From Bacteroidia bacterium (lineage in GTDB: Bacteria > Bacteroidota > Bacteroidia > J057 > JADKCL01): a stretch of DNA of 64,000 nt. Location: assembly GCA_020635905.1 (NCBI GenBank), contig JACJYV010000006.1:620001-684000 (forward strand), in the 5' to 3' direction. The notes under the pieces were generated by a model. That model searched no databases. It was not told the origin of the DNA and worked only from the letters and a program-made list of their open reading frames with translations. This document shows, piece after piece, positions 7,946 to 17,000 of this stretch; the first letter of the stretch is position 1, and every line of letters starts with the position of its first letter. The position numbers and the translations under genes were made by a program.

Positions 7946-8014
7946 ATCTAAGTCAAACCCAGAGATTCGAAGTTTTTAGAGGTTCTCAAAATAGAATTCA
8001 CGCAAAAAATCTCC

Positions 8015-8022
8015 TATCTTTG
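8015..8022 (+). promoter_or_regulatory. Bacteroidota -7 box TATCTTTG
   Basis: A perfect match to TAnnTTTG, 12 bp before the ATG at 8034, which would give a very short leader. No convincing -33 TTG at the usual spacing was found. Confidence 0.5.
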
Positions 8023-8033
8023 CCCCCTTTGGC

Positions 8034-9263
8034 ATGAGCATGAATTACAGCATCCACGAAGTCCGCACCGCGGCCGATGTCCGCGCATTTCTGGACGTTC
8101 CACTCCATATTTACAAATCAGACCCCAACTGGGTTTGCCCCCTGGAATCTGAAATTGAGGAGATTTTCGACCCGCAAAAAAATGGCCAGCTGAAAACAGG
8201 CTCAGCCACCCGCTGGATTCTCAAAGATCAGCAAGGCAAGCTTTGTGGCCGGGTTGGGGCGTTTGTTTCCCAGAAATATTCCACCCAGTACGACTATCCC
8301 ATGGGCGGGCTGGGTTATTTTGAATGCGTGAATGACCAGCAAGCCGCCAATCTCCTTTTTGACACAGCCAAAGCCTGGCTGGTGAGCAAGGGCATGGAAG
8401 GCATGGATGGTCCCATCAATTTTGGCGGCAACGACAAATTCTGGGGTCTGCTGGTCGAGGGATTTACCCACCCCAGCTACGGAATGAATTACCACTCTCC
8501 TTATTATACCCAACTTTTTGAAAACTACGGCTTTCGCACTTACTTCGAGCAGGTGTCACGCCACCTCGATATCACGGAACCCATTCCTGAGCGTTTCATG
8601 AAAATTGCCACCTGGGTAGCCTCCAAACCCGGGGTGAAGTTTGAGCATGCCTCCCGCAAGCAACTCGTCAAATATGCCCGCGACTTTGTGGACATTCACA
8701 ACGACGCCTGGAAATACCACGAGCATTTCACCCAATTGAATGAGGAGCACGCCCACAAAATGGCCGAGGCGCTCAAACATGTGCTCATCGAGCAGTTTAT
8801 GATCTTTGCCTACGTCAAGGACGAACCTGCGGGTTTCCTTTTCTGTCTGCCTGATCTGAACCAGATTTTCAAGCCTTTTAACGGAAAATTTCCCCTCTGG
8901 AAAAAACTCCTTTTCAAATGGCGCAGCCGCAACGATTTTGCCTGGTACCGCAAAAAAGGCATCCTGACCCGCGGACGCGTGATTGTGATCGGGGTGAAAC
9001 CCAAATTTCAGAAGTATGGAATTGAAAGCGGCCTGACCATGTTTTCTATGGAAGACGCCCGCAAAATGGGATTCCACGAAATTGAACTGAGCTGGGTGGG
9101 AGATTTCAACCCCATGTCGCGCAAGCTCCAGGACGCCACCAACGCCAAGCCCGGCAAAATTCACCGTACCTATCGTCTGCTGTTTGATCCTACCATTCAG
9201 TGGGAAAGGTCGCAGACGCTGAAAGCTGACCCGAGGTTGGAGGGAGTGGGGGAAGCCGAGTAG
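8034..9263 (+). CDS. GNAT-like acyltransferase family protein (YghO-like)
   Basis: 409 residues, cytoplasmic. The sequence has the look of a double-GNAT fold: an N-terminal part with VCPLESEIEEIFDP and a RVGAF strand, and a C-terminal part with GVKPKFQKYGIESGLTMF resembling the acetyl-CoA-binding loop, then IELSWVGDFNPMSRKL. Similar proteins are commonly annotated as N-acetyltransferase-like or YghO-like; their substrates are not known to me. Two in-frame ATGs (8034 and 8040) are both usable. The gene is preceded by a heptad array and a -7 box, and no operon partner is visible. Confidence 0.7.
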   Translation: MSMNYSIHEVRTAADVRAFLDVPLHIYKSDPNWVCPLESEIEEIFDPQKNGQLKTGSATRWILKDQQGKLCGRVGAFVSQKYSTQYDYPMGGLGYFECVNDQQAANLLFDTAKAWLVSKGMEGMDGPINFGGNDKFWGLLVEGFTHPSYGMNYHSPYYTQLFENYGFRTYFEQVSRHLDITEPIPERFMKIATWVASKPGVKFEHASRKQLVKYARDFVDIHNDAWKYHEHFTQLNEEHAHKMAEALKHVLIEQFMIFAYVKDEPAGFLFCLPDLNQIFKPFNGKFPLWKKLLFKWRSRNDFAWYRKKGILTRGRVIVIGVKPKFQKYGIESGLTMFSMEDARKMGFHEIELSWVGDFNPMSRKLQDATNAKPGKIHRTYRLLFDPTIQWERSQTLKADPRLEGVGEAE

Positions 9264-9380
9264 GGGGATTCGCCTGAGCTCAAAAAAGCGACTTTTAGTT
9301 TCAATAAGCCACTTAGTGCGATAATTTTTCGAAATTGTGCCAACAAACCCACCCGGTTCTACAGGTATTAATTGCGCAAA

Positions 9381-12300
9381 ATGAACCCCACCAGTTTGAA
9401 ATGGTTTTTCTGTCTGGCCTTATTCTTTCTGGCGGCGAATCTTATGGGCCAGGAAAAAAGAGGAATAAGGTTCTCGGGCATTACCCCTGAGGATGGGCTG
9501 GCTGGCAGCCACGTCTGCGGAATTACCATGGATGAACGCGGTTTTCTGTGGATAGGCACCAATTTTGGAGTTCAAAGATATGACGGGCTCGAATTTCGAA
9601 CGTGGAGCCAGGTGCCGGGCGACACGACCTCGATTTCAGGTAACCTGGTATATACCCTGCTGGGCGATCAACGGGGAAAAATCTGGGTGGGAACATCTTC
9701 CGGGCTGAATCTCTTTGACTCCAGGACGGAGAAATTCAAACAATTTCACCACATTCCCACAGACAGCACTTCCCTGGGTGATGACAGAGTGGAATATGTG
9801 TGCAAAACCAGCTCGGGCACCATTTGGGTTGGAACACTTTTTGGGGGCTTGAATCAATTTTTGCCCGAAACTGAAACTTTCAAACGGTACAGGCCCAAAC
9901 CCGAAAATTCTTACCTCAATTCAGTTGCATTTATTTGTGAGGACAAGCTGAATCCTGACCTGCTTTGGATCTCAGGAGGAGGAAATTCTCATTGGTTTTT
10001 TCCCAAAACAGGAAAATTTAAGCCTCTGGTGTCGAAAGATTTCCCAGAATTCAATGGGGCAGTATTTTTTGGAATTTTTCAGGAAGGAGACAGCCTGGTC
10101 TGGTTGCCAACATTTGGGGGTGGGCTATTCAAATTTGACCGCCGTGATAGTTCCTGGGCCCGGTTTAAGTATGCGATCGGGCCATCAGAAGTTGTGGGTG
10201 GAAATAATATGGAATCCATTTCTCAAAAATCGACGGATGAGTTCTGGGTGAGTTCAGTGGATTCGGGATTTGGGGTATTTCACAAAAAAACCGGGCAATT
10301 CTCCTGGTTCAAACATGACCCTGCCGATCCTTATTCCATCTTGCCTCAGCATCCAACCCGAAACCAGTTCAGAGATCCTTCAGGTACTTTGTGGATTTCA
10401 ATGCATCAGGGAATCTCCAAAACTGACCCTCGACTTTCTCAATTCAGGGAGCACAAGCTGGGTTATTCAAATTCCAAATATCCCTATGATTTTCAGGTTA
10501 CCCGGGTAATTGAAGACACATTCAGGAGAAAAATTTTCGCTGCCACCCGCAATGGAAGTGGAATCTATCAAATCGATTTGGACAAACAGAAGTACGAGTA
10601 TTTTCCCAATCATATCCATCTCAAAGGAGATGCAGAAAATAATTTTGATGATCTGATCTTGACCCAATCCGGGAGAATTATCGGCCTGAACCAGGGAAAA
10701 TTATTGGAATTTTTCCCATCAGAAGGTCAGTATAAGCCATTTCCTGATGAACAATTCTGGAATAATCTGAAAGATTTCCAACTCGAATCTATAATGGAAG
10801 ACAGCTATGGAAACATCTGGGGAGGCAGTTCAGGAAAGAAAATCTGCCGGATTTCAGCTCAAAATCAAGAGATAACCTATTACAACACAGATTCCCTGGA
10901 TAGCAAAGGGGATGGGAGGGTAGGCCAACTTCGGGAGGCACCTGACGGAACCATTTGGTTTGCCATGCAGGAAGGGGTTTATGGGCTCAATCCTCAAACC
11001 CGAAAAATTTCGGGTTATCGCTTTGACCCCAAAAGCGCCCACGGAATCAGTTCCAAATTTATTCATGGGCTTGAAATTGATGCGCAGGGAAATATTTGGA
11101 TTGGAACCCAGTTTGGAGGTGTAAACAGGATTACCCCTCACGCTCCCGGGGGAGAAGATATATTGATATTGGATAGTCGCTCTGGCTTATCTCACAACTC
11201 TGTCTGGGCCCTCGCCAAAGATCGCAATGGAATAATCTGGGCCTGCACCCAGAGAGGCATCGCCTCCATTAATCCTCAAACACTTAAACTAAGAAATTTT
11301 GACCATTCCGATGGTCTTGATCCATTTTTGAATGACCCAAGTTTGAGCGCCGGACATTCTGGCGTCATGTACATTGGCATTCTGAACGGCTTGCGTTACT
11401 TCCATCTTGACTCGCTTCAGGAAAACAACTGGGTCCCTCCTCTGGTATTAACCTCATTCAAGGTGAATGGGGCCCTTTTCATGCCAGGTGGTCTTGCCAT
11501 TGATTATCTGGATACGATAATGCTCGAACCAGATGAAAATTTTATCAGCATTGAATTTTCAGGAATAAATTATCAGGATCCTGAAGGAAACAAATATCTG
11601 GTGAAAATGGAAGGAGTGGACGACAACTGGAAGAATAATGGAAATAAAAGACAGGTGGATTACCCAAATTTGCCGCCTGGCTGGTATCGATTTTGGGTCA
11701 AAGTGGCCAACGAGGATGGAATCTGGAACGAAAATCCCCGATCAATTGCCATTCTGATTCGCCCACATTGGTACCAGACCTGGTGGTTTTACCTGGCATT
11801 GACGGCAATTACCCTGGGCACACTTTTCGCCCTTTTTCGCCTGAGGATGGCTGGAGTACGGAAGGAAGAACAATTAAAATCTCAATTCAATCAACGCCTT
11901 GCAGAAGTTGAAATGGCGGCTCTGAGGGCCCAAATGAATCCCCATTTCCTGTTTAACTGCATCAATTCTATCAACCGCCTGATTCTTTCTTCCAAACCAC
12001 GCGAAGCATCCGTTTACCTTGCAGATTTTGCGGATCTGGTACGACAGGTTCTGAAAAATTCTGAATCCAATCTGATTTCTTTGGCAGAAGAATTAAAAGC
12101 TCTGGATTTGTACATAAATCTTGAAAAACTCCGTTTCGAGGATTCCTTTGAGTATTCCTGCCAAACAGATTCTGATATTCAGCTGGATTTTATTCGGGTG
12201 CCCCCACTCATCCTCCAACCTTTTGTGGAAAATGCGATCTGGCATGGATTGTTGCACAAGACTGGCAACCGTAGGTTGCAATTGCGGATTGTGTCTGCGG

Positions 12301-12533
12301 GGGGAATGCTGATTTGTGAAATCGAGGACAATGGGATCGGGAGGGCTAAAGCTGGCGAAATCAAACAAAAAAGCAGCAGTCACCATGTTTCCAGGGGCAT
12401 AGGGATTTCATCTGACCGCCTCTGGAATATGAAAAAGATTTCCGATCTTGAGGCTTCAGTAGAAATAGAGGACTTGTATGGGGAAAACGGAAATCCGGCC
12501 GGGACCTTGGTAAAAATCAAACTGCCAATGTGA
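9381..12533 (+). CDS. Hybrid-less sensor kinase: signal peptide, two-component propeller repeats, Y_Y_Y domain, LytS-type histidine kinase
   Basis: About 1050 residues. After a signal peptide (ending NLMGQ) there are many propeller repeats recognisable by GxLWIGT-like strings (GFLWIGTNFG, KIWVGTSSG, TIWVGTLFG, NIWIGTQFGG), which together form two beta-propellers in the periplasm. A Y_Y_Y domain follows near residues 740-790, then one membrane helix near 800-822 (WWFYLALTAITLGTLFALF). The cytoplasmic kinase is of the His_kinase (LytS/YehU) type, with the H-box MNPHFLFNCINSI near 850, VPPLILQPFVENAIWHG (N-box) and DNGIGR (G-box). It would phosphorylate the LytTR regulator 3 bp downstream. The ATG at 9381 is preferred over a TTG at 9372. 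Confidence 0.93.
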   Translation: MNPTSLKWFFCLALFFLAANLMGQEKRGIRFSGITPEDGLAGSHVCGITMDERGFLWIGTNFGVQRYDGLEFRTWSQVPGDTTSISGNLVYTLLGDQRGKIWVGTSSGLNLFDSRTEKFKQFHHIPTDSTSLGDDRVEYVCKTSSGTIWVGTLFGGLNQFLPETETFKRYRPKPENSYLNSVAFICEDKLNPDLLWISGGGNSHWFFPKTGKFKPLVSKDFPEFNGAVFFGIFQEGDSLVWLPTFGGGLFKFDRRDSSWARFKYAIGPSEVVGGNNMESISQKSTDEFWVSSVDSGFGVFHKKTGQFSWFKHDPADPYSILPQHPTRNQFRDPSGTLWISMHQGISKTDPRLSQFREHKLGYSNSKYPYDFQVTRVIEDTFRRKIFAATRNGSGIYQIDLDKQKYEYFPNHIHLKGDAENNFDDLILTQSGRIIGLNQGKLLEFFPSEGQYKPFPDEQFWNNLKDFQLESIMEDSYGNIWGGSSGKKICRISAQNQEITYYNTDSLDSKGDGRVGQLREAPDGTIWFAMQEGVYGLNPQTRKISGYRFDPKSAHGISSKFIHGLEIDAQGNIWIGTQFGGVNRITPHAPGGEDILILDSRSGLSHNSVWALAKDRNGIIWACTQRGIASINPQTLKLRNFDHSDGLDPFLNDPSLSAGHSGVMYIGILNGLRYFHLDSLQENNWVPPLVLTSFKVNGALFMPGGLAIDYLDTIMLEPDENFISIEFSGINYQDPEGNKYLVKMEGVDDNWKNNGNKRQVDYPNLPPGWYRFWVKVANEDGIWNENPRSIAILIRPHWYQTWWFYLALTAITLGTLFALFRLRMAGVRKEEQLKSQFNQRLAEVEMAALRAQMNPHFLFNCINSINRLILSSKPREASVYLADFADLVRQVLKNSESNLISLAEELKALDLYINLEKLRFEDSFEYSCQTDSDIQLDFIRVPPLILQPFVENAIWHGLLHKTGNRRLQLRIVSAGGMLICEIEDNGIGRAKAGEIKQKSSSHHVSRGIGISSDRLWNMKKISDLEASVEIEDLYGENGNPAGTLVKIKLPM

Positions 12534-12536
12534 GGA

Positions 12537-13283
12537 ATGGGAATTACCGCCTTATTAATTGACGACGAAGTGCATTGCACGGAAACATTGCAGTGGCAAT
12601 TGGAAGAATATTGCCCTGATGTAGAAGTGGTTGGCACCTGTAACTCTCCCCGCGAAGGGTTGGCAGAAATCCTGATTAAAAAGCCCCAGCTGGTCTTTTT
12701 GGACATTGAAATGCCTTTTATGACCGGGTTTGAGCTACTTTCTCACTTCAAAAATCCGGAATTTGGGGTTGTTTTTACCACCGCCTATGATGATTTTGCC
12801 CTTGATGCTTTCCGGGTAAGTGCAATGGATTATCTGCTAAAACCAATTCGCCCCGAAAGGCTGGCTGAGGCGGTGGGAAAATTTCGACAAAGAAATATCC
12901 CCGGGTTATTTCCCGGACAGTTAGAAATCCTCAGGCAAGCCTTATTTGATAAAAATCAGTCAGCCCCTGTCATGGCGCTTCCAACCCGGGACGGCATGGA
13001 ATTCGTTAATCCCTCACAAATTTTGTATTGCGAGGCTGATCACAATTACGCCAAGGTTGAATTCTCCAATGGCGGGACGCTGTTGGTGTGTAAATCACTT
13101 GGTGACCTGGAAGAAACCCTAAAAAAATTCAATTTTTTGCGAATTCACCATTCCTATCTGGTAAATACCCTTCACCTCAGGAAATATATCAAAGGGGACG
13201 GGGGGTATGTAATCCTCTCTAATGGAGCAGCTCTGAGTGTCTCCCGCACCCGAAAAGCTGATCTGATCGACTTTTTTTTGTGA
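12537..13283 (+). CDS. LytTR-family response regulator
   Basis: 248 residues with an N-terminal receiver domain (IDDE acidic pair near 8-11, phospho-acceptor Asp56 in LVFLDIEMP, conserved Lys in YLLKPI) and a C-terminal LytTR DNA-binding domain (about 145-248: ILYCEADHNYAKV, FLRIHHSYLVN, LSNGAALSVSRTRK). It starts 3 bp after the kinase stop codon, so the two genes form a translationally coupled two-component system. The natural target candidates are the genes that follow, the lipoprotein and the two RHS-type proteins; this is inferred from position only. Confidence 0.94.
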   Translation: MGITALLIDDEVHCTETLQWQLEEYCPDVEVVGTCNSPREGLAEILIKKPQLVFLDIEMPFMTGFELLSHFKNPEFGVVFTTAYDDFALDAFRVSAMDYLLKPIRPERLAEAVGKFRQRNIPGLFPGQLEILRQALFDKNQSAPVMALPTRDGMEFVNPSQILYCEADHNYAKVEFSNGGTLLVCKSLGDLEETLKKFNFLRIHHSYLVNTLHLRKYIKGDGGYVILSNGAALSVSRTRKADLIDFFL

Positions 13284-13387
13284 ATTATCCAATCAGGCCG
13301 CAAACTGTCCCTCCACGGCGGGACTTATACAATTTCCCGATCTGATTGAATTTCAGTCGCCTATTTTTGGGGAAATCATCCACGCAA

Positions 13388-14038
13388 ATGTCCCTACACA
13401 AAATCAAATTGTTTTGTTTTTGGCTGACCTGTATTTTCCTTTTTGGATGTCAGCAAACCCTTGAGGATCCGGCAGAATTTGCCCGCCTGATCCGGGGGCC
13501 TCAATCCCCGTACCTGCGGGAAACACGAAACGGAGACTTCCAGTTTTCATCCAATTTTTTGCCTGCTGAGGTACTGATTTCCGAGGAACTGAGCAATTAC
13601 AAAAACAGCCTGGGAGCAGTTGGTGAATCCACCCAAAAAACCCTTAAGCAACGCATTCAAATTGAGCTGGATTCTTACCACGACTTCCTCTACTTCAGTC
13701 TTCATATTCGCCCCCTGCAGGGTTCAGACCTTGTTTATGGAAATTCAGACTTCTTTGACCGGCTCAATTTCCTGATGTTTGGCCTTGATGAATTCATAAG
13801 CCTGCAAACCAACGAAGGGGAGGAAATTCCCCTTGAAAATTACTCTATGGACCGAACTTTTGGGCTGACAGGAGGCCGAACCTTTTTACTTGCATTCCCC
13901 GCAACCTGGAACGGCAACAAACTCGAGGATTCCGGAAAGTTGACTTTGGTTCTGAAAGAATTTGGACTACAAACAGGAGAGGTCAGGCTGAGTTGGAATC
14001 CACCCTTCAATGATGTAAAACTTAATTTTCCGATCTGA
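13388..14038 (+). CDS. Lipoprotein of unknown function
   Basis: About 216 residues from the ATG at 13388, which begins a lipoprotein signal (LTCIFLFGC, lipobox LFGC near residue 22). A longer frame begins with TTG at 13346 but would spoil the signal. The mature protein shows no recognised domain; the middle has a beta-rich stretch. The gene lies 13 bp before the first giant RHS-type gene and 104 bp after the LytTR regulator, so it is probably expressed with the RHS genes and may help display or anchor them. That role is a guess from position. Confidence 0.7.
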   Translation: MSLHKIKLFCFWLTCIFLFGCQQTLEDPAEFARLIRGPQSPYLRETRNGDFQFSSNFLPAEVLISEELSNYKNSLGAVGESTQKTLKQRIQIELDSYHDFLYFSLHIRPLQGSDLVYGNSDFFDRLNFLMFGLDEFISLQTNEGEEIPLENYSMDRTFGLTGGRTFLLAFPATWNGNKLEDSGKLTLVLKEFGLQTGEVRLSWNPPFNDVKLNFPI

Positions 14039-14051
14039 AAATCGAATAATC

Positions 14052-17000
14052 ATGCGCCATCCTTTTATTAAAAAAACCATTTGCTGGTTTCTCTGCTTTC
14101 TCGTGATCTTTCACGCTTTCATGTGGACGGAGGCCTACGCTTTGAGTGAAGGCCCTGCCCAGCCCGAAGCTATGCAGTTTGAACCTGTTGACACCACCGA
14201 CCTGGTTAATATCCCAACTGGTGATCTGGCATATTCCCTTCCCCTGATCAACGTTCCTGGCCCCGGGGGGGGGTACCCGATTTCCCTCAGTTATCACTCA
14301 GGGGTTGGGCCAAATCAGGAGGCAACCTGGGTCGGTCTTGGATGGAGCCTCAATCCCGGCAGCATCAACCGCACGGTGGTGGGTTATCCGGACGATTTCA
14401 AAGGAGGTTCAGTTCGGGCCACCACCAAAGGAATTGATTTTAATTACGGATTGGGAATTGGGGTTTCCCTGGGTGCAATCGGGTTGAATCTTGGCCTGGA
14501 CAATCACAAGGGGCTTTCAATTGGGGGAAGCGCCTCCGCCTACGGCTCATCCATTTCCGCAAACAGCACTGGCTCTGTGTCCGCGTCAGCAAGCCTTATG
14601 AATACTCCTGTTGCCTTGCGGGGTGGGACAGGAGCCAACGGCAGTCCGTATGGGGAAGTGGCACTGACCCAGGGTGGTGCAGGTCTGGGTTATGGTCTGA
14701 CTGATGGCAATATTACTGCTGGAAATGCTTATCTGGGTCAGGTGAGTATGCGTACCCGGGGAAGTGGTGGAGGATCAGTAGCCAGTATGTCAAATGGCAC
14801 AACCTCTACTGCAAGCGGAAAGGTCTTCCAGGATAATTCAGCTTTCACGGTTCCTTTTTTGTCCGAGGCAATTACTCTGAGCGGATATTTCAACCGTTGG
14901 TACATCGATCAAAGGCTTTCCAATTCTGCCTATGGCCATCTTCGGGCAAGCGATTACCTGAGCGATTATGGCAGCCTTGGCTATTACGACCACAATCCCA
15001 AATTTGACAAATCAGCCAAAGAAGACTGGGTTTTTCCGGGCCAGGACATGTTTTCTGTGCAGGCTCAGGGCCTGGCGGGGGTATTCAAGGGTTTTCAGGA
15101 AGAAGGCTATATGCTGGTAAACTTTGAGGATTTGGGTGAGCACCATGAGTTTCCTGACCTGCGAAAAGGAAAAGATGAAAGTTTCCAGGATGGAGGATTA
15201 GCTTCCAAAAAGAATGAGAAAAACAATTTTACCGACATCAACGGATTAAGCGAGTCCGGCGCCTATTCATTCAGGTTCCTGGGTGAAACGGGTGCCAATA
15301 TGATCGGTTATGACGGAACCAATCCCTGGGGGCGGGATTTTGAATCTTTGGAACCGGGCGGGGTAACTCCCTCCAGACTCAGGGGCGGAGACCCGAATGA
15401 AAGGGTGGATCACCGGCAGGGGGGAAGAAAAATCCGCTCCTTTTCAAATTCAAGAACAGGAGAAATCCAGGTGGTTCACATTCAGGATGTGGATGGAAAA
15501 ATTTATGAATTTGGTCAGCCCATTAATAATTATTGCTCTTATACTCAATCCACCCGCAAAGCGGGTGAAACCACGGTCAAATCAGAACATAAAATGTCCA
15601 GCCCTTATGCGGCTCAATGGATGATAACCGGGATCAAAGGTCCTGACTATGTGGATAGTAACAGGGATGGTCAGATCAATGACGGAGATGCAGGATACTG
15701 GGTAAAATTCAGTTACAGGAAATTGATCAAATTCCGCACCTGGAGGAGCCCGTTCTCTGGAGAGGCTCCTGACTTCATCAATCCTGGCTCTCTCAAAACG
15801 TACAGCACGGGTATCAGCGACCGGTTTTTCCTTACCACAATCGAAACGGCAAGTCATAAGGCAGTCTTTTCGGCTGACCAGTCCCGCAAAGACGATCGCA
15901 GCGCTCCTTTTGATGAGAATCTGGAAATGGCCGGCATGCCCGTGGAATATAGCCCGACCCTTTCACAAATCACCGCCACCAATGTCTTTTTTGATGCGGG
16001 AACGGGCTCCAAAGGCTGGATGATTAAGGGCAACTGGGTGCAACACTTCAATGACGCAAACTCAACGGATGAAGTGCTCAGACTTTATACTCCCCAGGAT
16101 AAAAACCACCTGAGCTACTCAAAGGATGAACTGGACCCGGCAGTTTTCATTCCGGGCAGTTCCCCTGAAGATGTGGGATTCACCTACTTTCACCCAAAAT
16201 TTCATAAAACCAATACTCCAGCCTATCCTACCCTGGCCAGAAATGCCTTTGTAAGGGTGGGGAATATGGGAAAACGTCAAACCTATTTCAATGGGGGAAA
16301 TGCACTGACCAGCATCAAATTATTCAAAAAATCCCAACCCGCCGAACCCGTCAAAGCCATTGTGTTTACCTATGATTACTCTTTGTGTCCGGGCACTCCC
16401 AATTCAGAAGCCAGCCTGGCCAGCGGAGACGCAACAAACGGAGGAAAATTAACCCTGCGTCAGGTTCAGACATTTGGGAGAAACGGGGTACAAATGAAAT
16501 CAGCCCCAATCCCTCCCCATAAATTTTACTATGCCAATAATGATGCTCCCGGAACCGGGCTGAACCCGGCTTTCAATGACTCAGACTGGGACCAGTGGGG
16601 TAGTTACCGCGACCCCGCAGGAGGAACTGACCGGGGTGACCAGAGCCACAATACGCCCCGCACAAAAGCCAGGGCCGACCAAGCCTCGGCCTGGTCCCTG
16701 ACCAAAATCCAAACCCCGACCGGGGGCTCTATTGGAATTGAGTACGAAAGCGACGATTTCTATCAGGCTGGCCAGCATTTTGATCTGGAAGCGGTAACAA
16801 CCCCGGAACCAGTCCTGAACACGCTTTATGATGTCCCTCTGACCCGTCTGGGAAAAACAGAAACCATCAAAGTTCCGGCCCTTGGTTTCAAAGCTACCTT
16901 TCCAGCCGCCAACGGCAACGCCACCAGCCTTACCTGCGATGGTGCCATGTGGGACCATTACCTGCCCAAAGCCGGTCAGTGGATGATCCTGATTGAAAGA